From contig JBBTRS010000037.1 in assembly GCA_038065115.1 (NCBI GenBank), forward strand, positions 1 to 32,773: 32,773 nucleotides of DNA, given 5' to 3'. The translations under genes were made by a program, and so were the position numbers. Position 1 is the first letter of the stretch, and each line of letters opens with the position of its first letter. The notes under the pieces were generated by a model. That model was given only the letters and a program-made list of their open reading frames with translations, made no database searches and was not told where the DNA came from. Below, piece after piece: positions 8,687 through 16,639 of the stretch. Source of the stretch: MFKM01 sp038065115. Lineage in GTDB: Bacteria; Patescibacteriota; Minisyncoccia; UBA6257; MFKM01.

Positions 8687-9292
8687 ATGGAAAAAAATAA
8701 ATTCTATACTCTGCCGGAATTATCATACGGCTACAATGGCTTGGAGCCCTATATCTCCGAACAGCAACTGACAATTCATCACCAAAAACACCACCAAGCC
8801 TATGTCAACGGCGCCAATGCCATTCTGGAAAAAATTGATAAATCCAGAAAAGAAAGCGCGGAGCTGGACCTAAAATCAACTTTAAAGGAACTGTCTTTTA
8901 ATATAGGCGGTCATTTGCTTCACTCGTTATTTTGGGAAAATTTAACGCCCGGCGACAAAGGCGGCGGAGAACCGAAAGGAGCGCTGGCCGACTTGATAAA
9001 AAACGAATTCGGCGGTTTTGAAAGATTCAAGAAAGAATTCAGCCAAACCGCCTTGTCCGTTGAAGGCTCCGGCTGGGCCGCTTTGACATTTTGCGACCAA
9101 ACCCAAAGATTGATGCCGATGCAAATAGAAAAACATAATGTTAATATTTACCCCGCTTTTAAAATTTTAATGGTCCTGGACGTGTTTGAGCATGCTTATT
9201 ATCTTGACCACAAAAACGAGAGAGCGAAATTCATTGAAGCCTTTTGGAACATAGTCAACTGGGACGTCATCGCGAAAAGAATCGGAATATGA
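8687..9292 (+). CDS. Superoxide dismutase, Fe/Mn type
   Basis: Converts superoxide to hydrogen peroxide and oxygen. At 201 residues it is full length. The four metal ligands are in place: H31 (LTIHHQKHH), H79 (GGHLLHSLFW), D165 and H169 (LDVFEHAYY). The usual Trp before Glu in DVWEHAYY is Phe here. There is no signal peptide, so it acts in the cytoplasm. The start is supported by AAGG a few bases upstream of the ATG. Metal specificity (Fe, Mn or cambialistic) cannot be decided by eye. It lies downstream of a cupin and upstream of a hemerythrin, and ends in a strong terminator. Confidence 0.95.
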   Translation: MEKNKFYTLPELSYGYNGLEPYISEQQLTIHHQKHHQAYVNGANAILEKIDKSRKESAELDLKSTLKELSFNIGGHLLHSLFWENLTPGDKGGGEPKGALADLIKNEFGGFERFKKEFSQTALSVEGSGWAALTFCDQTQRLMPMQIEKHNVNIYPAFKILMVLDVFEHAYYLDHKNERAKFIEAFWNIVNWDVIAKRIGI

Positions 9293-9319
9293 CAAAAACG
9301 CGATAATTGCTTAAGTTGT

Positions 9320-9350
9320 CAAAAATACTCCTTACTAGGGAGTATTTTTG
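9320..9350 (+). terminator. Rho-independent terminator after SOD
   Basis: CAAAAATACTCC (9320-9331) and GGAGTATTTTTG (9339-9350) form a perfect 12-bp stem with a 7-base loop and a T-rich 3' arm. Confidence 0.88.
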
Positions 9351-9364
9351 TAAAAACGACAGTG

Positions 9365-9373
9365 TGCTACAAT
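9365..9373 (+). promoter_or_regulatory. Extended -10 promoter, leaderless hemerythrin gene
   Basis: TGCTACAAT is an extended -10 (TGn + TACAAT at 9368-9373). The start codon begins 7 bases after the -10, so transcription should begin at or next to the ATG. No ribosome binding site is present. Confidence 0.6.
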
Positions 9374-9379
9374 AAAGAT

Positions 9380-9796
9380 ATGGGGAAATTCAACTGGACA
9401 GAAGAATATAGCGTTGATGTGAGCCTGATTGACGAACAACACAAGCATTTTTTTCAAATCGCCAACAGTATTATTGATTTAACAGAAAACGAAAATCCTA
9501 AAAAAGAACCTTTAATGTTTTTGGCGGGAGAATTAGCCGACTACGCCTTTTATCATCTGGGAATTGAGGAAAGCTATTTTGATAAATTCAATTACAAAGA
9601 AGCGCCGTATCATAAAACGGAGCATGACAATTACAGAAATAAAATCAAAAATTACCTTAACGAGGTAAGAAACGAAACAACAAATTTAAGAGAAATAACG
9701 AAAGAGTTAGCCGTATTTTCCAATGACTGGCTGACGCACCACATACTCTTGGTTGACAAAAGATATACGCTCTTTTTCCGCGAACACGGCTTTTAA
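9380..9796 (+). CDS. Bacteriohemerythrin
   Basis: A 138-residue single-domain hemerythrin, a four-helix bundle that binds O2 at a di-iron centre. All ligands can be seen: H21 (DEQHK), H59 and E63 (YHLGIEES), H78 and H82 (YHKTEHD), H121 and D126 (WLTHHILLVDK). The upstream in-frame ATG at 9362 lies inside the promoter, so ATG 9380 (MGKFNWTEEY) is chosen. This places the start at the expected transcription start, giving a leaderless mRNA. Likely roles are oxygen storage, sensing or delivery. Its position beside SOD suggests oxygen handling, but the two are separated by a terminator and so are transcribed separately. Confidence 0.93.
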   Translation: MGKFNWTEEYSVDVSLIDEQHKHFFQIANSIIDLTENENPKKEPLMFLAGELADYAFYHLGIEESYFDKFNYKEAPYHKTEHDNYRNKIKNYLNEVRNETTNLREITKELAVFSNDWLTHHILLVDKRYTLFFREHGF

Positions 9797-9900
9797 TGAT
9801 GTTTTTAAAACAGAAAACTGCTAAAAAACAAAAAATCGCGGAAATAACGAGACAGCTGGCGGCTCTGACGCCGAGCTTTTTTTATTTAAGCGCAAAATGA
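9796..9900 (+). CDS. Possible 34-residue coupled small ORF
   Basis: The ORF begins at an ATG overlapping the hemerythrin stop by one base (TAATG) and ends in a TGA overlapping the next gene's ATG by four (ATGA). It encodes MMFLKQKTAKKQKIAEITRQ and then LAALTPSFFYLSAK: a basic start followed by an amphipathic helix. Perfect overlap at both ends suggests translational coupling through to the flavoprotein gene, which has no ribosome binding site of its own. A terminator-like hairpin lies inside it, which argues the other way. I recognise no family. Confidence 0.35.
   Translation: MMFLKQKTAKKQKIAEITRQLAALTPSFFYLSAK
9854..9883 (+). terminator. Weak terminator-like hairpin
   Basis: AGCTGGCG pairs with CGCCGAGCT (one bulged base), followed by seven T. 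It would end or attenuate the hemerythrin transcript just before the flavoprotein gene, but it overlaps the possible small ORF. Confidence 0.4.
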
Positions 9901-11171
9901 TAAAAAATATTTTTGACATAGCCGTTATCGGCGCCGGTCCTGCCGGATTAATCGCCGCGGGCCGAGCGGCGGAATTGGGCAAGCGGGTCATTCTTTTGGA
10001 AAAAAACGAAAAACCCGGGAAAAAACTTCTTTTGGCGGGCAAAGGCCGATGCAATATAACCAACGCGGAATCAGACATCAGAAAATTGGTGGAAAATTAC
10101 GGCGAAAACGGAAAATTCTTTTTCCGCGCTTTTTCCGTTTTCGGCCCAAAAAATGTCATTGATTTTTTTGAAAATCTAAACTTAAAAACAAAAACAGAAA
10201 GAGGGCAAAGGGTTTTTCCGTTAAGCGACCAGTCGGAAGACGTGCTAGCGGCTTTAATAAAATATTTGTCAAAAAATAAAGTGATTATTAAGTATAATTC
10301 GGAGGTTATCGGTATTGACCGCCAGGATCGTGAAATTAAAAAAATAATACTGAAAAACGGAGAGGTTGCGGCTCAAAATTATATTTTTTGCACCGGCGGC
10401 AAATCATACCCGTCAACCGGTTCTGTCGGAGACGGATTTAAATGGGCGAGCGAATTAGGGCATCAAATTAAAGAACTGTCCCCCGCTTTGGTTCCGATAG
10501 AAACAAAAGAAAATTGGGTAAAAGAATTACAGGGGTTGAGCCTGAAAAACGTCAGGGTAAGCGTTTTCCAAAACCCCACTTCTAATCAAGCTCCAGATGG
10601 AATAAGCGTCAAAAAATACAGTGAATTCGGCGAATGCTTGTTTACGCACTTTGGTTTAAGCGGCCCGATAATTCTAACCATCAGCAAAAAAGTCGGCGAA
10701 CTGCTGAAAAACGGGGAAGTCAAAATATCTCTTGATTTAAAACCGGCTTTGGATTTTGAAAAATTAGACGAAAGAATCCAAAGAGATTTTAAAAAATACC
10801 AAAATAAAGCGCTTAAAAATTCTTTAACCGATCTTTTGCCTCATAAATTAATCCCCGTGGTCATAAAACTGTCGAGCATTGATCCGGAAAAAAAAGTAAA
10901 CAAAATATCAAGGGAAGAAAGGCGGAATTTGGCAAAATTTTTTAAAAATATGGAAATGACGGCCAAAGGATTGCTGGGATTTAATTCGGCAATAATCACG
11001 AAAGGCGGGGTTTCCTTAAAAGAAATAGACGACAAAACAATGAGGTCTAAAATAATTGATAATTTATTTTTCGCCGGCGAGATCATTGATATTGACGGGC
11101 CGACCGGCGGATTCAATCTCCAAATTTGCTGGAGCACCGGCTACCTGGCCGGAGAAAACGCGGCAAAATAA
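9897..11171 (+). CDS. HI0933/YhiN-family FAD-dependent oxidoreductase
   Basis: A 424-residue flavoprotein. The N-terminal Rossmann motif is IFDIAVIGAGPAGLIAAGRA (about residues 4-23), followed by the family mark PGKKLLLAGKGRCNITN (about 40-56). A middle HI0933 insert domain contains GECLFTHFGLSGPIIL. The C-terminal FAD motif is FAGEIIDIDGPTGGFNLQIC, then WSTGYLAGENAA. The family (also BaiN/RdsA-like) is widespread. Some members reduce flavins or bile acid intermediates, but the substrate of most, including this one, is unknown. There is no signal peptide. The ATG overlaps the end of the small ORF before it, and a DUF167 gene follows after 7 bases. Confidence 0.9.
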   Translation: MIKNIFDIAVIGAGPAGLIAAGRAAELGKRVILLEKNEKPGKKLLLAGKGRCNITNAESDIRKLVENYGENGKFFFRAFSVFGPKNVIDFFENLNLKTKTERGQRVFPLSDQSEDVLAALIKYLSKNKVIIKYNSEVIGIDRQDREIKKIILKNGEVAAQNYIFCTGGKSYPSTGSVGDGFKWASELGHQIKELSPALVPIETKENWVKELQGLSLKNVRVSVFQNPTSNQAPDGISVKKYSEFGECLFTHFGLSGPIILTISKKVGELLKNGEVKISLDLKPALDFEKLDERIQRDFKKYQNKALKNSLTDLLPHKLIPVVIKLSSIDPEKKVNKISREERRNLAKFFKNMEMTAKGLLGFNSAIITKGGVSLKEIDDKTMRSKIIDNLFFAGEIIDIDGPTGGFNLQICWSTGYLAGENAAK

Positions 11172-11178
11172 AACTAAT

Positions 11179-11397
11179 ATGAAGATTTTTGTTAAAGCAA
11201 AACCGAACGCCAAAGAAGATAAAATAGAAAAAATAAGCGAAAATAATTATTTTGTTTCCGTGAAAGAACCGCCGGTAAAAGGAGCGGCTAATCGCGCGAT
11301 AATCAAAATTCTGGCTGAATATTTTCAAAAACCTTATTCGCGGATAAATATCATTTCCGGATACGCTTCCAGGCAAAAAATAATTGAGATTTTGTAA
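11179..11397 (+). CDS. DUF167 (YggU-type) protein
   Basis: A 72-residue protein of the DUF167/UPF0235 family. It starts MKIFVKAKPNAKEDKIEK and contains the family core EPPVKGAANRAIIKILAEYF followed by INIISGYASRQKIIEI. The fold is a small alpha/beta domain; molecular function is unestablished. The frame is open upstream to 11056 within the flavoprotein gene, but family length and the 7-base spacing support ATG 11179. It probably shares the flavoprotein transcript. Confidence 0.88.
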   Translation: MKIFVKAKPNAKEDKIEKISENNYFVSVKEPPVKGAANRAIIKILAEYFQKPYSRINIISGYASRQKIIEIL

Positions 11398-11444
11398 TTA
11401 ATTTCTTAGGTAACGCGAATCGTCAAAATTGATAAAAAATTTGG

Positions 11445-11473
11445 TTGAAATAAATTAAAACGGCATATATAAT
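11445..11473 (+). promoter_or_regulatory. Promoter of ppdK, predicting a leaderless mRNA
   Basis: TTGAAA (11445-11450), exactly 17 bases, then TATAAT (11468-11473). The ATG starts 8 bases after the -10, so transcription should begin at the start codon itself. No ribosome binding site is visible. Confidence 0.75.
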
Positions 11474-11480
11474 AAGAGCT

Positions 11481-14219
11481 ATGTTGAAAAAAATGATTTA
11501 TTCGTTTGGCGGAGGAAAGGCGGACGGAAACGAAAGCCTGAAAAACCTTTTGGGAGGCAAAGGCGCGAATCTGGCTGAAATGGCCGGACACAAAAATCTG
11601 AAACTTCCCGTTCCGCCCGGTTTTACCATCACCACCGAGGTTTGTTCTTATTACCAAAATAAAAAAGCCTATCCGGAAGACCTAAAAAAAGAATTAGAAA
11701 AAGCGTTAAAAAAGATAGAAAAAGTTTTGAGTAGAAAATTCGGAGATGCCCTAAATCCCCTGCTGGTTTCAATTCGTTCAGGCGCGCGCCGATCAATGCC
11801 CGGAATGATGGAAACCATTTTAAATGTCGGTTTAACCGAAAAAACCATTGCCGGTTTGATAAAACAAAGCAAGGGAAATGAAAAATTCGTATACGATGCC
11901 TACCGCCGGCTAATAATGATGTATTCTGATGTGGTTATGGAAAAAGCCGCCGGTATTGAGCCCGAAGACGGCCAAGGCATACGCAAGCAACTTGATAAAA
12001 TTCTTGAAAATCTCAAAAAAGAAAAAAAATATTCATCTGACGCTAATTTAACCGCGGAGGATTTAAAAAAACTCTGTCAAATTTTTAAAGAAAAAATAAA
12101 ATCGGTTTTGAAAAAAGAATTCCCCGACGATCCCTATGAACAATTATGGGGCGGTATCGGCGCGGTTTTTTCTTCCTGGAACGGCAAACGGGCCGTCAGC
12201 TATCGAAGAATTGAGAGAATTCCCGATGAATGGGGCACGGCGGTTAATGTCCAAGCTATGGTTTTTGGCAATATGGGCGATGATTCGGCCACGGGCGTGG
12301 CTTTTACGCGCAATCCCGGAAACGGCGAAAATAAATTTTATGGCGAATACCTTATCAATGCCCAAGGCGAAGATGTGGTGGCTGGGATCCGCACACCGGC
12401 TCCCCTAAACGAATCTTCTAAATCCGAACATAACCAAAACCTGATATCTCTGGAAAAAACAATGCCCGGACTTTACAAAGAATTGTTCAATATCCAAAAG
12501 CGTTTGGAAAAGCATTACCGCGATATGCAGGACATTGAATTTACTATTGAAAAAAATCGCTTGTTTATGTTGCAATGCCGCGTCGGAAAACGCAACGGAC
12601 CGGCTGCGATAAAAATGGCCCTGGACATGTTGAAAGAAAAACTGATTAGCAAGGAAGAAGCGGTAACGCGCGTTACGCCAAGCCAATTGGACGAATTATT
12701 GCATCCTGTAATTGATCCCAGGGCCGAGCTGGAACAAAAACCATTAGCCAAAGGATTGCCGGCTGGCCCGGGAGGAGCAAGCGGCCAAATTGTTTTTTCC
12801 TCAAATGACGCCGTTCTGTGGGAAAAACAAGGCAAAAAAGTAATTCTGGTGCGCGAAGAAACCAACCCGGAAGACGTGGAAGGCATGCGCGCCGCTCAAG
12901 CTATTCTGACAGCCCGTGGCGGAATGACCTCCCACGCCGCTTTAGTCGCGCGCGGCTGGGGAAAATGCTGCATTGTCGGTTGCGGCTCTTTACGCATTAA
13001 CCATCAAAAGAAAGAAATTCTGATTGGTGAAAAAACATTAAAAGAAGGCGAATGGATTACCTTAAACGGAACCAAAGGAAGCGTCTACGAGGGAAAATTA
13101 GCAATGATAGACGCTTCCGAAGAAAACCAACTTCTTAAAGAATTTCTGAAGATTTGCGGTTCTCTAAAAAAATTAGGCGTTCGCGCCAATGCCGATACCC
13201 CGGAGGACGCCAGAAAAGCCAGGCAATTCGGCGCCGAAGGCATCGGACTTTTCCGAACCGAACATATGTTTTACGGCAAAGGCTCGGACGAACCCCTGTT
13301 CCTTTTGCGTAAAATGATTATCTCAAAAACTGAAGCCGAAAGGAAAAAAGCGCTTGAAAAATTATTTTTTTACGTCAAAAAAGACGCGGAAGGCACATTA
13401 AAAGCAATGGACGGACTGCCGGTTGTTTTCCGGCTTCTCGATCCGCCTTTACACGAATTTGTTCCCCGCGAACAAAAAAAACTTGAAGAGTTAGCTGAAG
13501 ATTTAAATATCTCTATGGCTGAATTAGCCAAACGGGCGGATTCGCTTCATGAATCCAACCCGATGATGGGGCACCGCGGCGTGCGATTGGGCGTCACCTA
13601 CCCCGAAATAAGCGCGATGCAAATACGCGCCATTTTTGAAGCGGCCGCCGGATTAATTAAAAAAAATAAAAAACCTTATCCGGAAATAATGATACCGGTG
13701 GTTTGCGATGAAAAAGAATTAGAAAATCAATTAGCGTTAATAAAAAAAATCTATCAGGAAGTTTTAAAAAAATATAATTTAAAAGAAATTGAATATCTGG
13801 CTGGAACAATGATTGAAATTCCGCGCGCTTGTATTGTGGCCGACAAGTTGGCCCTGACGGCTGAATTTTTCTCTTTTGGCACCAACGACCTCACTCAAAT
13901 GGGTTTTGGTTTTTCCCGCGACGATATCGGGGGGTTTCTGCCGGATTATCTGAACAAGGGAATTTTGCCGGAAGATCCCTTTCAATCAATTGATCAGGAA
14001 GGAATCGGCGAATTGATCAAAATCGGCATTGAACGCGGTCGCAAAACCAACCAAAACCTTGAAGTGGGCATCTGCGGCGAACATGGCGGAGAGCCGCGTT
14101 CCGTAGAATTTTGTCATAACGTCGGCATGAATTACGTGAGCTGTTCCCCTTATCGCGTTCCCATCGCTTTTTTGGCGGCGGCTCAAGCGGCGATAAAAGA
14201 AAAAAAACTTAAAAAATAG
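11481..14219 (+). CDS. ppdK: Pyruvate, phosphate dikinase
   Basis: Interconverts pyruvate + ATP + Pi and phosphoenolpyruvate + AMP + PPi. At 912 residues it is full length. The N-terminal ATP-grasp part begins FGGGKADGNESLKNLLGGKG and includes SIRSGARRSMPGMMETILNVG. The central swivelling domain has the phosphohistidine H485 in GGMTSHAALVARGWGKCCIVG. The C-terminal PEP/pyruvate barrel has RLLDPPLHEF, FGTNDLTQMGFGFSRDD and the proton-donor C865 in GICGEHGGEP. In fermentative bacteria it often runs towards pyruvate and ATP, replacing or supplementing pyruvate kinase by using PPi. It is a single gene with its own promoter, followed by the second NPF module, which has a separate promoter. Confidence 0.96.
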   Translation: MLKKMIYSFGGGKADGNESLKNLLGGKGANLAEMAGHKNLKLPVPPGFTITTEVCSYYQNKKAYPEDLKKELEKALKKIEKVLSRKFGDALNPLLVSIRSGARRSMPGMMETILNVGLTEKTIAGLIKQSKGNEKFVYDAYRRLIMMYSDVVMEKAAGIEPEDGQGIRKQLDKILENLKKEKKYSSDANLTAEDLKKLCQIFKEKIKSVLKKEFPDDPYEQLWGGIGAVFSSWNGKRAVSYRRIERIPDEWGTAVNVQAMVFGNMGDDSATGVAFTRNPGNGENKFYGEYLINAQGEDVVAGIRTPAPLNESSKSEHNQNLISLEKTMPGLYKELFNIQKRLEKHYRDMQDIEFTIEKNRLFMLQCRVGKRNGPAAIKMALDMLKEKLISKEEAVTRVTPSQLDELLHPVIDPRAELEQKPLAKGLPAGPGGASGQIVFSSNDAVLWEKQGKKVILVREETNPEDVEGMRAAQAILTARGGMTSHAALVARGWGKCCIVGCGSLRINHQKKEILIGEKTLKEGEWITLNGTKGSVYEGKLAMIDASEENQLLKEFLKICGSLKKLGVRANADTPEDARKARQFGAEGIGLFRTEHMFYGKGSDEPLFLLRKMIISKTEAERKKALEKLFFYVKKDAEGTLKAMDGLPVVFRLLDPPLHEFVPREQKKLEELAEDLNISMAELAKRADSLHESNPMMGHRGVRLGVTYPEISAMQIRAIFEAAAGLIKKNKKPYPEIMIPVVCDEKELENQLALIKKIYQEVLKKYNLKEIEYLAGTMIEIPRACIVADKLALTAEFFSFGTNDLTQMGFGFSRDDIGGFLPDYLNKGILPEDPFQSIDQEGIGELIKIGIERGRKTNQNLEVGICGEHGGEPRSVEFCHNVGMNYVSCSPYRVPIAFLAAAQAAIKEKKLKK

Positions 14220-14240
14220 CGGAGATTATTACCAGCGATA

Positions 14241-14249
14241 TGATATAAT
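14241..14249 (+). promoter_or_regulatory. Extended -10 promoter of NPF module 2, leaderless
   Basis: TGATATAAT is a perfect extended -10 (TATAAT at 14244-14249) ending 7 bases before the ATG at 14256. No convincing -35 is seen. The mRNA should start at the ATG. Confidence 0.6.
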
Positions 14250-14255
14250 ATAATA

Positions 14256-14546
14256 ATGATTAAAAACATCTCTAAAAAAACCATTATTATTATAATCGCG
14301 ATTGTTTTATTGGTCGGCTTGGGAATCGGAGGCTACTTCTACGGGAGTAATTTAAAAAAACCCGAAACGGCGATAGAAACCAAAGCTCCGGAAGAAGTCA
14401 AAGACACGACGGAAAAAATAACCGAAAGCGCGACTAGCGGCGTTTTGCCATCTATAGGAACAAATCCCTTGGAAAATAAACCCGATGTCAATCCGGCTGA
14501 CAAAGCCAATCCTTTTAAAAATATCAAAACTAATCCTTTTGAATAA
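14256..14546 (+). CDS. Small membrane-anchored 'NPF-repeat' protein (copy 2)
   Basis: A 96-residue protein with the same plan as 3030-3314. Membrane segment is about residues 8-29 (TIIIIIAIVLLVGLGIGGYF), then YGSNLKKPE, an acidic/Thr-rich linker, and a tail with the repeats TNPLENK, VNPADKA, ANPFKN and TNPFE ending the protein. Sequence similarity to copy 1 is low outside the YG-x-D/N stretch and the NPF tail, so these are old paralogues or recurrently paired families. It is followed by the secreted Cys-repeat gene; without the two mobile elements the stop-to-start distance would be 5 bases. Function unknown. Confidence 0.85.
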   Translation: MIKNISKKTIIIIIAIVLLVGLGIGGYFYGSNLKKPETAIETKAPEEVKDTTEKITESATSGVLPSIGTNPLENKPDVNPADKANPFKNIKTNPFE

Positions 14547-14551
14547 AAAAT

Positions 14552-14635
14552 ATGCCCAGTAGTCCTGCCTGCCGGCAGGCAGGGAAAACTCGATTTGATT
14601 CGCCTTTGGCGAATCAGGGTTTTCTAAAAAACTGA
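14552..14635 (+). other. Leader ORF created by element 1
   Basis: The ATG in the left TATG repeat opens a 27-codon frame through the element (MPSSPACRQAGKTRF...). It most likely marks where the downstream gene once started, and is unlikely to be a real protein. Confidence 0.3.
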
Positions 14636-14709
14636 GCAAAAACAAAAAACAATGATTACCCAAAGGTCAAAATATTTTAATAAATAATTATCGAGTTTCT
14701 ACTACTGGG
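14555..14709 (+). mobile_element. TIR element 1 (155 bp), TATG-flanked
   Basis: Non-coding element with terminal inverted repeats: left CCCAGTAGT, then a 20-bp palindrome, then GAAAACTCGA; right arm reversed CCCAGTAGTAGAAACTCGA. Flanked by TATG (14551-14554 and 14710-14713). Inside are a 9-bp hairpin TGATTCGCC-TTT-GGCGAATCA (14596-14616) and the AAAGGTCAAA motif on the 3' side. It carries no gene. Together with element 2 it fills almost the whole 311-bp spacer between the NPF gene and the secreted Cys-repeat gene. The TATG repeats look like target-site duplications. Confidence 0.75.
14564..14583. repeat. 20-bp GC palindrome in left arm of element 1
   Basis: CCTGCCTGCCGGCAGGCAGG is its own reverse complement. 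It interrupts the left terminal repeat of element 1 between GTAGT and GAAAACTCG; the right arm has no such insert. The same insert sits at the same place in element 3, and a 22-bp version occurs in ybeY. Confidence 0.92.
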
Positions 14710-14713
14710 TATG

Positions 14714-14856
14714 CCCGGTTAACTCAACTCCGACGGTTCGCCAATACAGGCGAACAAAAGTGCTGGGTATAAAGGTCAAAATTAATCAAAATAAAACAAA
14801 ATCATTAATTATCAACTTCGATATGTCCCTAAAATGTCGGAGTTGAGTTAACTGGG
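14714..14856 (+). mobile_element. TIR element 2 (143 bp), tandem to element 1
   Basis: Left arm CCCGGTTAACTCAACTCCGA(C); reversed right arm CCCAGTTAACTCAACTCCGA(C), one mismatch in 21. Flanked by TATG at 14710-14713 and 14857-14860, the second being the start-codon context of the next gene. Arms differ from elements 1, 3 and 4 beyond CCC-x-GT, but the interior is alike: hairpin GTTCGCC-AATACA-GGCGAAC (14736-14755) and AAAGGTCAAA near 14772. A divergent relative inserted at the same TATG. Confidence 0.7.
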
Positions 14857-14857
14857 T

Positions 14858-16609
14858 ATGAAAATAAAACACCTTATTAGCTTTATTGTCCTAGGTTTGT
14901 TGATAGCCGGTTCGGCTGTGTTAGCCAATAAAATTCTAGCTCAAGAAACAACCGGGGCCGCGAATATTCAATATCCGGTTGAAGAATTGAATAATTGCCA
15001 AAACGAAACGGCTTGTAAAGCCTATTGCGATAAACCCGAGAATATAAAAGCCTGCGTCAGTTTTGCCGAAAAAAATAATTTAATGTCTCGGGAAGAAATC
15101 GAGCAAGCTAAAAAATTCATCACTGCCGGCGGCAAAGGCCCGGGCGGTTGCCGCGGCAAGGATGAATGCGAAACCTATTGTAATAATATTGACCATATTG
15201 ACGAATGTATTTCTTTTGGCGAGAAAAATAATTTAATACCGCCGGCAGAATTAGAAGAAGCTAAAAAAGTTCAAGCCGCTATCAAAAGAGGCGTGAAACC
15301 GCCACCTTGCGGCAATAAAAAACAATGCGATGTTTACTGCGAAGAGTCAGAGCACATGGAAGAATGCGTTACTTTTGGCATAGAGGCCGGCTTTATTCAA
15401 GGCAAGGAACTTGAAGATGTTCAAAAAATGCTAACGGCTATAAAAAGAGGAATCAAGCCGCCTCCTTGTCGCGGTAGAGAAGCCTGCGACGAATATTGCA
15501 GCAATCCCGATAATATGGAAATGTGCATGAATTTCGCTATAGAGGCCGGTTTTATGGATGAACAAGAAAAAGGCGAATCCCAAAAGATGCTCCAAGCCCT
15601 CAAAAAAGGGATTAAACCGCCGGCTTGCCGAGGCAAGAAAGAATGCGACAGTTACTGCTCTCAAGACGAACATTTTGAAGAATGTTTTAAATTCGCCGAA
15701 GCGGCTGGCTTTATGTCTGCCGAAGAAGCAACCATGGCTCGCAAAACCGGCGGCAAAGGCCCGGGCAACTGCAAAGGCAGAGAAGAATGCGAGGCTTTTT
15801 GTAATAATCCCGATAACCAAGAAACTTGTTTTGAATTCGGCAAAGCACATGGAATGATTCCGGAAGAAGATCTAAAAATGATGGAAGAAGGCAAGCAAAA
15901 ATTCAAAGAAGGCTTGACCCAAATGCCCCCGGAAATTATCGACTGCCTTCAATCGTTAATCGGAGCGGAAACTTTTGAAAAAATTAAAAGCGGAGCAGTG
16001 ATGCCGCCGAGAGAAATTGAAAATCAAATGAAAACTTGTTTTGAAAAAATGGGTCCTTCGGGTGGAATGATGCCCACTGGCGAAGGTCAACCGAATTCAG
16101 GCGAAATGATGCCGCCTTCAGACGAAAGTCGGGCTTACTGCGCATCCCATCCGGAAGAATGTCAAAAATTCCAGCCCGGTCCGGGAACGATGAACCCGGG
16201 CGGCCAAATAATGCCCCAGCAAGCCGGTCCTGGAGGCTGTAGGGGTCTGGAGGAATGTCAGGCTTATTGTGAACTTCATCTTGATGAATGTAAGAATTTC
16301 GGCTCCGGCGGCGGAGGCCAATCTGCCCCAGGCGTTAATTATTTTAACCGCGAGGGACAACCCGGCGAATTTCCGTCAACAAACCCGACTGACTGCAAAA
16401 CTCCCGAAGAATGTCAGCAAATGATCCAAGGCAGAATGATGTCTCCGGAATTTCCTCAATCGCCGATGAATCAACAACCGCCGCTAAACAACATCACCCC
16501 GCCCCCTCCCCCGCCCGGCAGTGAAACATTGCCCCCCAGCGGCTTTCTTACTCCCCAATCTTTATTAGGATTAATACTGTTCATTTTCACCGAAGCTTTC
16601 CAGCCTTAA
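14858..16609 (+). CDS. Secreted protein with six ~50-residue Cys repeats
   Basis: A 583-residue exported protein with signal peptide MKIKHLISFIVLGLLIAGSA. Residues about 45-330 hold six repeats of pattern C-x5-C-x2-[YF]C-x7-8-C-x2-F-x5-G-[FLM]-[IM], for example CRGREACDEYCSNPDNMEMC, followed by a helix of the 'EELEEAKK' type and a KRGIKPPPC linker. Each repeat has four Cys and probably folds as a small disulfide-held helical unit. Two further degenerate units lie in the Pro/Gly/Met-rich C-terminal half (PGGCRGLEECQAYCELHLDEC; TDCKTPEECQQM). The end is a Pro run and a short hydrophobic segment. No named family is recognised. Its paired NPF gene lies upstream, and its start codon is the right-hand TATG of element 2. 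Confidence 0.88.
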   Translation: MKIKHLISFIVLGLLIAGSAVLANKILAQETTGAANIQYPVEELNNCQNETACKAYCDKPENIKACVSFAEKNNLMSREEIEQAKKFITAGGKGPGGCRGKDECETYCNNIDHIDECISFGEKNNLIPPAELEEAKKVQAAIKRGVKPPPCGNKKQCDVYCEESEHMEECVTFGIEAGFIQGKELEDVQKMLTAIKRGIKPPPCRGREACDEYCSNPDNMEMCMNFAIEAGFMDEQEKGESQKMLQALKKGIKPPACRGKKECDSYCSQDEHFEECFKFAEAAGFMSAEEATMARKTGGKGPGNCKGREECEAFCNNPDNQETCFEFGKAHGMIPEEDLKMMEEGKQKFKEGLTQMPPEIIDCLQSLIGAETFEKIKSGAVMPPREIENQMKTCFEKMGPSGGMMPTGEGQPNSGEMMPPSDESRAYCASHPEECQKFQPGPGTMNPGGQIMPQQAGPGGCRGLEECQAYCELHLDECKNFGSGGGGQSAPGVNYFNREGQPGEFPSTNPTDCKTPEECQQMIQGRMMSPEFPQSPMNQQPPLNNITPPPPPPGSETLPPSGFLTPQSLLGLILFIFTEAFQP

Positions 16610-16639
16610 TATCGCAACCAAATAGATAAATAATAATAT

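Noticed and set aside
11056..11178. Upstream extension of the DUF167 frame
   Set aside because: It lies wholly inside the flavoprotein gene in another frame; family length fits the start at 11179.
14551..14860. Elements as integron attC sites
   Set aside because: There is no integrase and no cassette structure, and the 4-bp flanking direct repeats are not expected for attC recombination.
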